Assembly: GCF_019449565.1 (NCBI RefSeq)
Contig: NZ_JAGRPM010000070.1
Location: 1 to 64,000 of the forward strand
DNA from: Rhodoblastus sp.
GTDB lineage: Bacteria; Pseudomonadota; Alphaproteobacteria; Rhizobiales; Beijerinckiaceae
Direction of reading: 5' to 3'
Length of the DNA stretch: 64,000 nucleotides
The notes below the pieces were generated by a model. The model was not told the origin of the DNA. It made no database searches and saw only the letters and a list, made by a program, of their open reading frames with translations. Both the position numbers and the translations under genes were made by a program. Positions 51,354 through 61,304 of this stretch are shown piece after piece; position 1 is the first letter of the stretch; every line of letters starts with the position of its first letter.

Positions 51354-54300
51354 TCAGCCCTGCTGATTGACGCTCACTGTGACGAGGCTGCCGACCACCA
51401 CACGCGCGCCGGGCCGCGGCGCGATCGTTATGACCTGATTGTCCGCGAAGCCTGGAACCTGCTGCAGGTAGATGAACGCGACGCGCAATCCCAGTTCCGT
51501 CGCGGACAGAATGTCCATTCCCATATCGTCGCCATTAAGGACCTGCTCGAGCGTCTGCCACGCCGGCACGATCACGGTCTGCTGCTCCGGCGGGATCGGA
51601 TCCACGACAACCGTCCCACGCGCCATGCCGCCGAGCGGATCGATCATTTTGACGGTCACCGCAATCTTCGCGTCGGCGGCCGGCCGCTTCACCCAAGCCC
51701 GATAGACGCCATTATCGAAAGCGAAGAGCTTTCCGGCGCCGACGGCGGGGGCCGGAAGGTCATTGACCGAGCCAAGCCGCGTCGCTTCGCTGAGCAAGGC
51801 GGAGAAGCGCTGCTGTAGCGACTGGCTCGCGTCGGGCCCACGAACTTCTACGACGGCGGTCGCGCCGCTCGGCGCGGGCGCAGCCAGCGATGGCGCGGTC
51901 CACACGACCAAACAGTCGACGGGGGTCGAAAGCGGCTGGTTGCCCGCGAGGTTTTCGAGGGCCGGCGGCGGCGGCACGAGAACGACCGCCTGCGGCGTGG
52001 GGGCGGAGCGGCGTTCCACCAATCCGAGCAGGTCGTCGCGGACCGACCAGGCGACCGCGCGGTAGCGCTGGGGCAACCAGCCGGGCGTCACCGTGGCGTC
52101 GGCGTAAGTATACGCTCCCGCGACGTCGATTTTCGCCACCGGCGGCCCCATCGAGCCGACATCGGCCGCGGCGTCGGCGACCGTTGTGCGATAGAGCTCG
52201 ACGAAAGCTCTTTCGCCGCCCGCCAGCTCCAGCCGCACGTCGACATGGCCGGCGTCGCCGGCCGCCGGCGCGACCGAAAGCCCGAGCGTCGGAGGATCGG
52301 AGAGACGCGGCGCCGCGACCGCAAAAAACTGATTGTTGGCGGCCGGGAAGTCGCTCTCCTTCTGGTTCTCCGTCACCGACGTGACCGCGAAGAAGTGGAT
52401 CACCTTGCTGCCGCGGGGCAGCGACACTTCAAGGCGGAGTCCGGCGAGTGGCGGGCTCGTGACCCGCCGGAACATCTTCTGATGTGCGCCGATGCTGAAG
52501 CCGGTTTTGAGGTCTCGCAGCCTATCCGCATAGCTGATCGTCGTGTCCGGCTCCGCCTTCTCGGGACCTTCGGCCGGCCCTTGGTCCTGCCGCTTCGCGC
52601 TTAGGAGCGCCGTCTCTGTCGCCTCGTAGACGATGTAGCCCGCTGCGCCTTGAGCCGCAGGCCATTCGAGCACGAACCGGGCGATCCCCAGCGCGTCCGG
52701 AAGCGACGCCCAGAGAGGCGCCTCGCACGATACGGCGGGCAAGGACGGCCGCCGGTCGTCCCACACCCGCGTCGTCGCCGGAGCGGACCAAGGGCTGATG
52801 TTCCACGTCGAGCCGCTGCCGAAATAGGCGAAATGCAGCCGCTGCTGTCCGCGGCCGGCGACGCCGAACTCCCGCCAGCGCGCGTCCGTAAAGGCGAGAT
52901 CGACGTGCGTCGTCCAGCGATAGTATCGGGTTCCAGGCTCCGAGCCGACGACGCCGGTCCAGCTGAACGGCAGCGGGGCGTCGTCGCTGTCTTGCTCCAC
53001 CCCCCAGCCGCAAGGCGTCCTTTCTACCGATAGAGGCGCGACCGCGCCGCCGCCCACGGCCTGGCCCACCGGCCCGCCCGCGAATGTGATCTTCACCGAG
53101 GCCACAGGGGCGCCGGGAGCGTCGGTCCAGACGCCCTGGAGTTCGATGAACTGCGGGCTGCGGTCTGACCAGTCCCAGCTAAAGTCGACCATGAGCCGGC
53201 CAGCGTTGTCGAGGGTGACGGAGATCACCGTCGGCCGTTGCGGCGGTTCGTTCGCGGTGGAATAGGAGACGGTTTCCCAGTCGCTCCAGCGCCCGAATAT
53301 GTCCTGAGCGGCAACCGCATAATCGGCCTTGTAGGCCAACGGATTGGCGTGCTCGACGCCGTGGCTGTCGATGTCGCCGCGGAGATTGTGGTCGAGGAAG
53401 AGGATAGGGTCGGCGTTGATCGGCTTGCCGGGCACGAAGGAGAGCCACCCTTGAACGTCCGGCGGGCGGCGCGTCAGCAACAGGCGCCCCCGATCGACCC
53501 GCGCGACCGCATAAGCCACGGCGGTCGGGACCTCCGGGGCCAGCGCGGGCGGCGGGAGTTGCGTCGGGGGCCGATCCCACGTCACTCCGATGGACTCCTG
53601 CCGGATGCCATCGAGCCGCTGCGGGCGCGTGGTTCTGGCGAGATGCGTCGCGAGTCCGGCCGGTTTTGGCACGCGCTGGATCAGCGCGCCGCCCAAGGCG
53701 ATGTCGGCCAGCTCGGCCTCGTTCCCTTGGCCGTCGGCGCAGCGGACCGTGACCATGTAAATCTCCTCGCCGAACATCTCCGTGTCGATGGCGGTTCCAA
53801 AGCCCAGCGCCAGCGCCGCCAGCGGGTCGGAGCCGGCGGCCATGGCCATCACGCTCAACGGCCGCCAGGAGCCGCGGGGCTTGTCGCCGCCGGAGAAAGA
53901 CCCGACCACATTGTTGAGCAGCAGGCGCGGCCGGAGTTCGTCGACGGGCCGCTCGATGTCGACATGGATCGTCTGCTGCCGCTCCGGCACGGGCTCCCCC
54001 AACAGCACGTCGCGAAGGCCGGGGAGCAACTCGCCGCGCAGCAGCGCGTCGAGGTAGCCGTTTTCGTCGGGCTTCTCCCAGGCCGGCACGGAGTCGCCAT
54101 CCGGCCCGAAGGGCGGCCAGCCCTTCGGCGGCGCGCCGCGGATCAATCTCTGTCGCGCCGCTTCGACTGGGTCTAGCAGCCCGGCGTCCACCAGGCCTTG
54201 CGGATCGCGCGAATAGCCGGTTACGGCCCACTCGTCGGAGTTGATCGGCAGGCCGACGATTTCGACCAACTTCCAATCGCCGTTGTCGGCGAGGTCCTGC

Positions 54301-54500
54301 TTGCTGCGCGCGCCGCCCGGATAGGACATGCGCCAGATCTGAAACGGCTGGAGCGGTAGCCCTAGCATGCGGTGGATCATCCAGCGCAGATGCACTGGGC
54401 TGGTTCCGCGCGCGTCGCCCCGTCCGGGCTCCTCGCCCCATTGCAGCGCTGCGGCGCGCAGCGTCAGCAGCCTGCCGTCCACGACGATCCGCTGGCTCAT
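51354..54500 (-). CDS. Large multidomain protein of unknown function with FN3-like and PASTA-like regions (1048 aa)
   Basis: Not recognised as a whole. Visible parts are an N-terminal region of about 300 residues without known motifs. Several fibronectin-III-like beta units follow (about 290-830), with repeated phrases such as VLEWPAAQGAAGYIVYEAT and FFAVTSVTENQKESD. The last 65 residues, with GLRVAFIYLQQVPG and PRPGARVVVGSLVTVSV, resemble a PASTA-type domain. No signal peptide, TM segment or LPXTG-type anchor is seen. ATG 54500 overlaps the stop of the 1731-residue gene (ATGA); the longer open frame upstream lies inside that gene and was not used. Composition (Pro, Ala, few Lys/Cys) suggests an extracellular or structural protein, exported by an unknown route if so. 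Confidence 0.75.
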   Translation of the reverse strand: MSQRIVVDGRLLTLRAAALQWGEEPGRGDARGTSPVHLRWMIHRMLGLPLQPFQIWRMSYPGGARSKQDLADNGDWKLVEIVGLPINSDEWAVTGYSRDPQGLVDAGLLDPVEAARQRLIRGAPPKGWPPFGPDGDSVPAWEKPDENGYLDALLRGELLPGLRDVLLGEPVPERQQTIHVDIERPVDELRPRLLLNNVVGSFSGGDKPRGSWRPLSVMAMAAGSDPLAALALGFGTAIDTEMFGEEIYMVTVRCADGQGNEAELADIALGGALIQRVPKPAGLATHLARTTRPQRLDGIRQESIGVTWDRPPTQLPPPALAPEVPTAVAYAVARVDRGRLLLTRRPPDVQGWLSFVPGKPINADPILFLDHNLRGDIDSHGVEHANPLAYKADYAVAAQDIFGRWSDWETVSYSTANEPPQRPTVISVTLDNAGRLMVDFSWDWSDRSPQFIELQGVWTDAPGAPVASVKITFAGGPVGQAVGGGAVAPLSVERTPCGWGVEQDSDDAPLPFSWTGVVGSEPGTRYYRWTTHVDLAFTDARWREFGVAGRGQQRLHFAYFGSGSTWNISPWSAPATTRVWDDRRPSLPAVSCEAPLWASLPDALGIARFVLEWPAAQGAAGYIVYEATETALLSAKRQDQGPAEGPEKAEPDTTISYADRLRDLKTGFSIGAHQKMFRRVTSPPLAGLRLEVSLPRGSKVIHFFAVTSVTENQKESDFPAANNQFFAVAAPRLSDPPTLGLSVAPAAGDAGHVDVRLELAGGERAFVELYRTTVADAAADVGSMGPPVAKIDVAGAYTYADATVTPGWLPQRYRAVAWSVRDDLLGLVERRSAPTPQAVVLVPPPPALENLAGNQPLSTPVDCLVVWTAPSLAAPAPSGATAVVEVRGPDASQSLQQRFSALLSEATRLGSVNDLPAPAVGAGKLFAFDNGVYRAWVKRPAADAKIAVTVKMIDPLGGMARGTVVVDPIPPEQQTVIVPAWQTLEQVLNGDDMGMDILSATELGLRVAFIYLQQVPGFADNQVITIAPRPGARVVVGSLVTVSVNQQG

Positions 54501-57500
54501 GCGTGGCCCTCCCACGGCGCAATCAACTGGATGTCGGCCAGCGTCGCCAACGAGTGACCGCCGCCGCCTTCGTAGAGTGGGTGCTGCGTCCGCCTGAGCT
54601 GCAGCACGACCCGCTTGCCGCGGGCGTTCGGGCCGAGGATGGCGAGCGTCCGTGCGCCGTCGCTGGCTTGCACGATTTTCGACACCGACGGCTGGCCGCC
54701 GGCCTCGACGATGTCGAGCCAGGTCTGCATGTCGTAGACGTAGGAGGTGACGCCGTTGTTGACCTGCTTGACGGGAACCCGCCGCCGCCGCCATGTCGCC
54801 TCCGCCGACTCGATCAAGATCGCGACGGGCTGCGCCAGTCCGCCCGCGCCGCCGGTCCAGATCACGGTCGTGCGCGGCTCGCCGCCGCGGCGGAACTCGC
54901 CCCAGCCGGCCGCCCTCAAGACCGCCTCGAAACCGACGTCGGGCGTCGTTCCGGCCGGTAGGCTCGTCAGCGCCGCCACGTTGGCGAGGAACCGGTGCCC
55001 TGCCTTGCGCGTCGCAAGGTCCGCTGCGAGGGCCGCCGCGTCGGCGTAGCGCGAGGTGCGGAACGAGCGGCGAAACATCGGGTAGGGAGTTGGTGCTGGC
55101 GGCGCGTCGGTGATGCGCGCCTCGAGGTCGAGCACATAGCCGGTGCTCGGCTCCAGCGGAATGTCGATGGTCACGACTTCGTGCCGCGAGGCGTCGTTGG
55201 CGGCGTCGATGCAGGGCATGTCGGCGAGCGCGTCCCGCAGCGAATCCTCGAACGGGCTCATCGCCAGCGTCGCGATGGGAACGGCGGCGACGGCCCCGCC
55301 GGCGAACGAGAAGACGCCAGCGCCGAAACGGTCGTTCGAGGGCGGATGCCTGCCCGACGCCGCCTTGACCACGGCGTACAGGCCGCATCCGTAAGCCGCG
55401 TAGAGCTTGCGCACTTCGCCGCCCGAGAAGACCAGCCGGACGAGGTCTTTGTAGAAGAAGCCTTCCTCCGCCTCGGCCGGCGCCGAGGCCATGACGCGCG
55501 GCTCCAGCCGCTCGGGCGGGCTGACGTCCGTCTTGAAGCAGAATGTCTGATGGCCTTGGGAGGTCGCGATCGTCTGGGCAATCGGCTGGCCCTTGTTGTC
55601 CGCGGTGGCGGCGGTCACTTCGTAGTCGACAGTGACGGTGTAGACCGCGTCCGGGTGTAGCAACGCCCGGTTGCTCTGGTCGCCTGTCAGCGCGCCCTCG
55701 ATGACTTTCCGCTTTTCGCGCTGGCGGTCTTCGTCCCAGTCCCTTCGCGCGATTTCGGCCGCCGTCACCGCTTCGCAGGCGAGCAGTCCCCAATAGCTTC
55801 GCGGCTCCTGCTGGGCCTGCGCATTTGCATAGGAGAAGCCGATCTCGATGAAGGCCGCGCCTTCCGGCAATTCCGCGTCGAAGAAAAACTTTCGCATGTC
55901 GGCGGCGGCGTTGAGAAGCGGTTGGACGACGCCCCACCATGGCCCCGCCGGATCTTGCCAACGGGAGGGCATAGGCGAGGCGGGAGGCGACTCCTCCGAC
56001 ATCACGCCGCCGCCAGCGTCCAATATTCGCAGGATCAGCTTGCCCGCTTCCGGGTCGGCGACCGTGAGCGCCCGTAACTGCCGCACCTCGCCCGCATCGA
56101 GGCGGACCGCGTCGGCGAGGCCGCGGATGTCAGCCGGAGGATGGCGTTCGAACAACGCATCGACGAATTTATTGCCGTCGACGCATTTCCTGAGTTCGGG
56201 TCCCGTCTTCGGCGCCAGCAGATAGCGCGCGCCGCCCGCGCCGAAGACGGCCACGATGGCCGGCTGGACCTCTAGGAAGCCGTCGGTGAGTTCGCCTGTG
56301 CGCCAGGGCTCGGTCACTTTCATCACCAGCGGCGCCGGTTGCGACCGAACCTTCCCCGGATCGTCCGGATAGGGCACGCCCGTGAGCGTCCAGCCCCTCT
56401 CCGACGGCCCCTGGCCGCAGGCGAGGAAGGTCCACAGCACGCCGGTCTCGGGCGCCGCCTCGGCGCAGGCGGTTCCCCAGCGGTCGACGATCTGCTTGTC
56501 GCGGCTGTCGGTGCGCAGGGCCGCGGCCGGCGTGGCGTCGGGAATCCAGTCGAGCAGCGCCAGCTGCACTGCACTGTCGTCGGAGAAGCTCGGATTGCCC
56601 GACCGGTCCCACCAGACGATCGGCGTGTCGCCGCCCTGCACCGCCGCCCCCGGCTTGTCGCAGGCGAGGCTGATTGCGGTCACTTCGTAACGGTAGAGGC
56701 GCGGCCCCCGGCGGACCCATTCCTGCGGCGGCAACAGCGAGTGGACGGGATTTCCCAGTAATTCCACGTCTGGCCGCACATGGGCGCGCATCTCGAACTG
56801 CAGCACGGGAACGGCGTCGATAGGTACGGTGAAATTCGGCGCCGCGCCGTCCGGGAGCGCTTCGCCGAGGCTCCCATCGACCTGGGCATCGGCCGCTTGC
56901 CCCGGCAGCAGCTGCGTCGTGCTGCGGCTGTGCAGCGATAGCGCGCGGATCAGATCGGCCGGCTGCGGCGGCTGCAGATCCGCATCGCCGAGTTCAAAGG
57001 TGACGCCGCCGCTCACCTCGAAGAAGAAGAAATCGACGTGCCCCTCGACACGCGCCTTCACATAGAAGGAAAGTTCGGTGATGCGCAGCAGCGCCTCAGC
57101 CTTGACGCCGACGCTGACGACGAACAGATGCAGCTCGCCTTCCAGCACCAGGCGGCCTATCATCATGATCGGTTTGAAGCTGATGCCGACATCCGCGCCG
57201 ACGCCGACGCGGACGTAAAGGCCGATCGGCTCCGGCCCCCAGGTCAGGGCGGCCTGGATGCCCGCGGCCACGGCAAAGCCCCCGAGCTCGCCGAGCGGCG
57301 ACTTGATGCCGTTTCCGTGGACCATGAAATAGCCGTCGGCGCGGATCGACGACATGAACCGCACCGAGATGAAGTTGCGCTTCTCCACCGATCCGGCGTC
57401 GAGGCGCCAGTTTGGGGGATCGTTAAAATTAAACTCCGAGTCCAGCGGCGCGCGCAGCTCAAGCAGGAATGGGATTCCATATTCCAGCACCAGGCCGAGG

Positions 57501-59692
57501 CTGATTCGATCCTTGCTGATCTCGATGACGGCGAGCAGCAGGCCTTCGCTGTCTCCCCCCACCGGCGGCCGGGGCAGCATCAGCGTCGCCTTCATCATTA
57601 TCAGCAGCCGGGGGCCGGGCAGCTCGATCATCAGCATGCCCTTGGCGTTGAACAGGAAGCCGCCCTCGAGCGTGCCGAGGACGGCGCCGAGACCGAGCGC
57701 GAAATCGCCGCGCGCGTCCTTGCCGGTCCAGGCGGCGCCATTTTTTGTATCTCCGGGGTCGCCGTGCGCATTGTGGAGCCAGTCGAGCGCGGTCACGCCG
57801 TCGGGCTGATCGCGCCGGCTGTTGATCGCCAGCAGGCCGAGAAAGCCGAACAGGCCGAGGCCGGAGTTGGCGAGCGGAATCGGGATCGGCCACTGCACGG
57901 CGAGGGTCACCAGCAGTTGCAGCAGGTCGTCGTGCGATTCGATCCGCAGCCCCGCCGCGACCCGCAGTCCGAGCGGCGGCGCAAGCGAGACGTCGAAGCC
58001 GCCGTCGACGCCATCCTTCAGCAGCCGGATATGGCCGCTGCCGTCGATCATCCCCAGGTTTAGCCGGGCGCCGAGGCCGGTGAGAGTCGGCGGCCCGCCG
58101 CCTTCGAGCGGGACGCGGACACTGGCGCGGTCGATGGTGACGACGCCGAGATCGATCTTGGTGACTAGGTCGACCTCGAACAGCAGCGGATTGTCGCGCG
58201 ACATGCGGGCGGCGTCAGGCTGAAGGAACTCGCCGAGCGGAGCAGGCACGTCGAAGGTGCCGGGATCGCTCAGATCGAGCGCAAACCCCTGGAGCGGGTC
58301 GAACACCGGATGTAGCTGCGGCGCGCCGCCATCCCCGCCGAACGCCAGTTTCAGCCCGACCGCCTTCTGTCGCACCTTGATGGCGCGCCGCGACTTGAGC
58401 AGCGACACGCCGCCGAGCCCGGCGTTGAGGTTAAGTTCGGACTCCACGTCGAAAAACACGACGCCCTCGCGCCCCCCGGCGGCCACCGGGCGCACCACCA
58501 GCTCGGCGCCAAGGATGGTGAGCTGCTGCGTGGTGACGAAGCCGGCGCCGGCCAGCCCGGCGGCGAGGCCGCCGCTCAGCGCCAGATCGGCATAGCCGCT
58601 CGACCCGGCCCCCGGCAGGGACGGCGCCAGCAGCGGCGCGAAGACCGCATAGGCGCCCATGGCGTCCCGGGCGGGGCTCGGCACATGCGGCTGGCCGCGC
58701 TGCGAGCGCCATAAAAAATCCTGTCCGCCACTCGCGCGCAGCTTCAGGGAGGCGGTCCAGTCCGCGTCGAGCGCCAGCGCCAGCTTGTAGTCGAGGTCGC
58801 TTGGCGCATCGCCAATGTCGGCGCCGAGCCAGCGCGCGATCTCGGCCGACAGCTCGATCTTGCCGGCCAGCTCCAGCAGCATGATGCTGTTGCGGGCGAG
58901 GTTCACATGCGCGGCGAGGCTCTTGACGAAGCGCGGCCGTTGCGCCGCTTGCGCGCCCTCCGCCGCGTGGGCCGCGAGGTCGCCCGTGAATCCTCCGCCG
59001 CCGGTCTCGAGTTTCAGTTCGCCTTGACTCCCGCCCCGCATCGCGAGCGCCGGGACGCCTGGCGGGTCGACGAACAACTCCACCTGGGGGAACCGCAGCG
59101 TCATGCCGCCCGGCGCGTCGAAATCGACCGACGCCGACGGCAAGCCGAGGCCCAGAACGGTTCCGCCCCCAAAGAACGAATGCCCGGGTTCGAAACTCGC
59201 CACCAAGGCCCCCGCGGCGTCGTGCGAGGGGGCGAGCTTCGCCGTGGCGTCCGGATTGCCCGGAAGCGCCGTGACTACGAGCAGAAGCTTCGGGAACGCC
59301 GCCATCACGCCGCCGCCCGCCGGATCCTCGGCCAGCAAGCCGTCCTCTCCCAGCTTTGCCGGGCGCAGGAAGGGCAGCTTCAATTCGGGAGAGACGAGCG
59401 CGATCTCGACGCGCAGCGAGGCCGCCGCGGCCGCCGGCGGGACGATAGCGACATCCCGCTCGACCGCCGGCAGCGCGAACACCATCGCATCCGATGCCGC
59501 GGCCGCGCGCACGCTGACGCCGCTTCGGCCGGGCGTCAGCGTCAGCGCTTCGCCGAGCGCCTTGCCGGTGTGTTCGGGCGAAAGATCGCCCTCTAGCCTC
59601 AAGCTGTTGAGTATCTGGCCGCCGTCTCCGTCGGGATCGACCGAAAAGCCGAAGTCCTGAGCGACAACCTCGAGCAGCGTACGGTTCGCCAT
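54497..59692 (-). CDS. Giant uncharacterised protein with long beta-strand arrays (1731 aa)
   Basis: Not recognised with confidence; it might fall in one of the large DUF families of very long proteins (DUF6603 is one I considered). Residues about 1-420 are Ala/Leu-rich with phrases like RFPQVELFVDPPGVPALAMR. From about 420 to 940 there are many amphipathic strands (e.g. GVVTIDRASVRVPLEG, LVLEGELHLFVVSVGVKAEA, VDFFFFEVSGGVTFELGD) resembling an elongated beta-taco or repeated beta-groove. The C-terminal 790 residues are mixed and contain scattered Cys. There is no signal peptide. It begins at ATG 59692, 75 bp after the zincin gene, and is coupled to the 1048-residue gene by ATGA overlap. One operon is likely. 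Confidence 0.78.
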   Translation of the reverse strand: MANRTLLEVVAQDFGFSVDPDGDGGQILNSLRLEGDLSPEHTGKALGEALTLTPGRSGVSVRAAAASDAMVFALPAVERDVAIVPPAAAAASLRVEIALVSPELKLPFLRPAKLGEDGLLAEDPAGGGVMAAFPKLLLVVTALPGNPDATAKLAPSHDAAGALVASFEPGHSFFGGGTVLGLGLPSASVDFDAPGGMTLRFPQVELFVDPPGVPALAMRGGSQGELKLETGGGGFTGDLAAHAAEGAQAAQRPRFVKSLAAHVNLARNSIMLLELAGKIELSAEIARWLGADIGDAPSDLDYKLALALDADWTASLKLRASGGQDFLWRSQRGQPHVPSPARDAMGAYAVFAPLLAPSLPGAGSSGYADLALSGGLAAGLAGAGFVTTQQLTILGAELVVRPVAAGGREGVVFFDVESELNLNAGLGGVSLLKSRRAIKVRQKAVGLKLAFGGDGGAPQLHPVFDPLQGFALDLSDPGTFDVPAPLGEFLQPDAARMSRDNPLLFEVDLVTKIDLGVVTIDRASVRVPLEGGGPPTLTGLGARLNLGMIDGSGHIRLLKDGVDGGFDVSLAPPLGLRVAAGLRIESHDDLLQLLVTLAVQWPIPIPLANSGLGLFGFLGLLAINSRRDQPDGVTALDWLHNAHGDPGDTKNGAAWTGKDARGDFALGLGAVLGTLEGGFLFNAKGMLMIELPGPRLLIMMKATLMLPRPPVGGDSEGLLLAVIEISKDRISLGLVLEYGIPFLLELRAPLDSEFNFNDPPNWRLDAGSVEKRNFISVRFMSSIRADGYFMVHGNGIKSPLGELGGFAVAAGIQAALTWGPEPIGLYVRVGVGADVGISFKPIMMIGRLVLEGELHLFVVSVGVKAEALLRITELSFYVKARVEGHVDFFFFEVSGGVTFELGDADLQPPQPADLIRALSLHSRSTTQLLPGQAADAQVDGSLGEALPDGAAPNFTVPIDAVPVLQFEMRAHVRPDVELLGNPVHSLLPPQEWVRRGPRLYRYEVTAISLACDKPGAAVQGGDTPIVWWDRSGNPSFSDDSAVQLALLDWIPDATPAAALRTDSRDKQIVDRWGTACAEAAPETGVLWTFLACGQGPSERGWTLTGVPYPDDPGKVRSQPAPLVMKVTEPWRTGELTDGFLEVQPAIVAVFGAGGARYLLAPKTGPELRKCVDGNKFVDALFERHPPADIRGLADAVRLDAGEVRQLRALTVADPEAGKLILRILDAGGGVMSEESPPASPMPSRWQDPAGPWWGVVQPLLNAAADMRKFFFDAELPEGAAFIEIGFSYANAQAQQEPRSYWGLLACEAVTAAEIARRDWDEDRQREKRKVIEGALTGDQSNRALLHPDAVYTVTVDYEVTAATADNKGQPIAQTIATSQGHQTFCFKTDVSPPERLEPRVMASAPAEAEEGFFYKDLVRLVFSGGEVRKLYAAYGCGLYAVVKAASGRHPPSNDRFGAGVFSFAGGAVAAVPIATLAMSPFEDSLRDALADMPCIDAANDASRHEVVTIDIPLEPSTGYVLDLEARITDAPPAPTPYPMFRRSFRTSRYADAAALAADLATRKAGHRFLANVAALTSLPAGTTPDVGFEAVLRAAGWGEFRRGGEPRTTVIWTGGAGGLAQPVAILIESAEATWRRRRVPVKQVNNGVTSYVYDMQTWLDIVEAGGQPSVSKIVQASDGARTLAILGPNARGKRVVLQLRRTQHPLYEGGGGHSLATLADIQLIAPWEGHA

Positions 59693-59767
59693 GGCCTCAA
59701 CTCCGAGCGTCGGCTTCTGGTCATTGCGTCATCGCCGGGTTGTCCCGCCATGACGGCATTTCGGCGG

Positions 59768-60355
59768 TCACGCCGCGCGGGCGAAATACGCGCCTTCGAG
59801 CGCGCGGGCGTGGCGATCGAAGACCTGCACCGGGCGGGTAGGATCCGGGTTCGGCCGCATGATGCTTCCGGTCTGCGAGTCGTGGATGTTGCGGCCCCAG
59901 AGAGGGTCGATGTCTCCGATGTAGCCCGAGGCGTGGATCATTTCGTGCAGCAGCGCCGCGCGGTCAGAGTTAAGGTATTTCTCGTTGATCATGCAGTAGT
60001 TCGCCCAAGGGAAATACCGGTTCGCCGCCTTGTCCTCGGTATAGGTCGTCAGGCCTGCGTCTGAGCGGTTGAATTTGCAGAAGATGACGGGCAGCCCGCG
60101 CAGACTGGGCGATAGCGTCTGCGCTGCGGCCCTCAGATCCCCCGGCCGCATCGAGATCAGGTTGAAATCGGGCGGCGGGTCGTACATCTTGCCCGAAAGC
60201 AGGAGATCGACCGGCGGGCCGGAGGCGGCGGGCAGCACGTTGAGCTTGATGTTGAACGAAGCCAGGTAATAGTTCGCCCCGTCCACATAAGGGCCAAGGC
60301 CGCGCGACCAGTTGGCGTCGGCGGTCGTGAAAATAGAGATGTCGAGGAGGATCAT
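59768..60355 (-). CDS. HExxH metalloprotease-like protein (metzincin-type, 195 aa)
   Basis: The 195-residue protein contains LLHEMIHASGY with His137, Glu138 and His141 (HExxH) and Gly144 as in metzincins. NIHDSQTGSIMRPNP follows, where Met166 could form the Met-turn. The third ligand is not at the canonical spacing; Asp148 or His158 are candidates. No signal peptide or propeptide is visible. ATG 60355 has AGGAG about 7 nt upstream and is supported over the longer frame. It is the first gene of a leftward trio with the two giant proteins and may process them or be delivered with them. Substrate unknown. Confidence 0.7.
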   Translation of the reverse strand: MILLDISIFTTADANWSRGLGPYVDGANYYLASFNIKLNVLPAASGPPVDLLLSGKMYDPPPDFNLISMRPGDLRAAAQTLSPSLRGLPVIFCKFNRSDAGLTTYTEDKAANRYFPWANYCMINEKYLNSDRAALLHEMIHASGYIGDIDPLWGRNIHDSQTGSIMRPNPDPTRPVQVFDRHARALEGAYFARAA

Positions 60356-61304
60356 CGCGCCGCTCCTAGGCCGGAAGAGTCTGCTCGTTAGTAATATTGG
60401 CCTTCGTCGACCAGTTGCGGATGGTTCGAAAATGCGCTGCGAAAGCGCGTCACCTTGGTTTGCAGGCCGGGATCCCTGAAGTTGACCATATCCGAACCCC
60501 TCGGAACGCAGGAGTGGGTGCAAGTGCTTGGGACTATCGTCCGGCGCTGGCCCGTGCGGAGCGATCCCCGCCAAGTATAACCATCTGCGAATAGCATTCT
60601 TTTGGATAAAGTCCGCACCGCTTTGCTTATCGCGGTCTCGAACCTGGCCCGATAGATCCGATCGGACTGTTTACCTGCTCGACCAAATCAACAACGAGCC
60701 ATTGTGCTTTGGAACGAACAAGGAACTCTGTCGCGCGCCCAAAAGACGACGCCAACAAATTCGCGGCTTTGTCGGATCGACTGCAAAAGCTTGTAATTGC
60801 CTGTATAAAGTCTAACTGGACGGGATGGAGCGCTCCAAGGACAGGGCATTTCCGCACGACCCAGAATAAGACTAAATTGTTTGGTGCTTTTGACAAGCCC
60901 TCCGAAAAAGTAGTCCCTATTTGGAGGGCGTAAAGACAGTGGCTGACATGACGATCCTAAGGCGCGCCTGCGCCCTCTCGGCTTCCCTTGGCGAACAAGA
61001 GGCGCTCCCTCACCGCGGCAGGCGTCATGGCGAACCAGTGGCTATCGGTTTCCTCGAAAGTAAATGTCGCCTTTCTGCGACGAAACCGGCCCAATCCGAA
61101 CCTTCGGATGACGGTTGGCAAATGGCGCATCCCTGCCCTTGCCAACACGTCGGCGAGCTTCCGTAATCCGCCCGAAACCCGCCGCAATTTCTATGCTGCC
61201 GCCGACTGCAGCTTAAATCCCGGCATCCCCTTGAACTCCTGGTGTTTTCGCCGTTGGCCGAGCTGGCCGGGGCCAGCGCCATGGCTCGTTGGGAGCCATC
61301 GAGA
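60356..61304. other. 949-bp region without a supported gene
   Basis: It holds the presumed promoter of the zincin-giant operon at its left end. Codon composition is mixed and less GC-rich around 60590-60910. Short frames on both strands have no recognisable motif. It could contain decayed sequence. No repeat or RNA gene was identified by eye. Confidence 0.45.

Noticed and set aside
54501..55961. N-terminal extension that would make the 1048-aa protein 1535 residues
   Set aside because: It lies wholly inside the 1731-aa gene in another frame and is Arg/Gly-rich shadow sequence; ATG 54500 with ATGA coupling is the better start.
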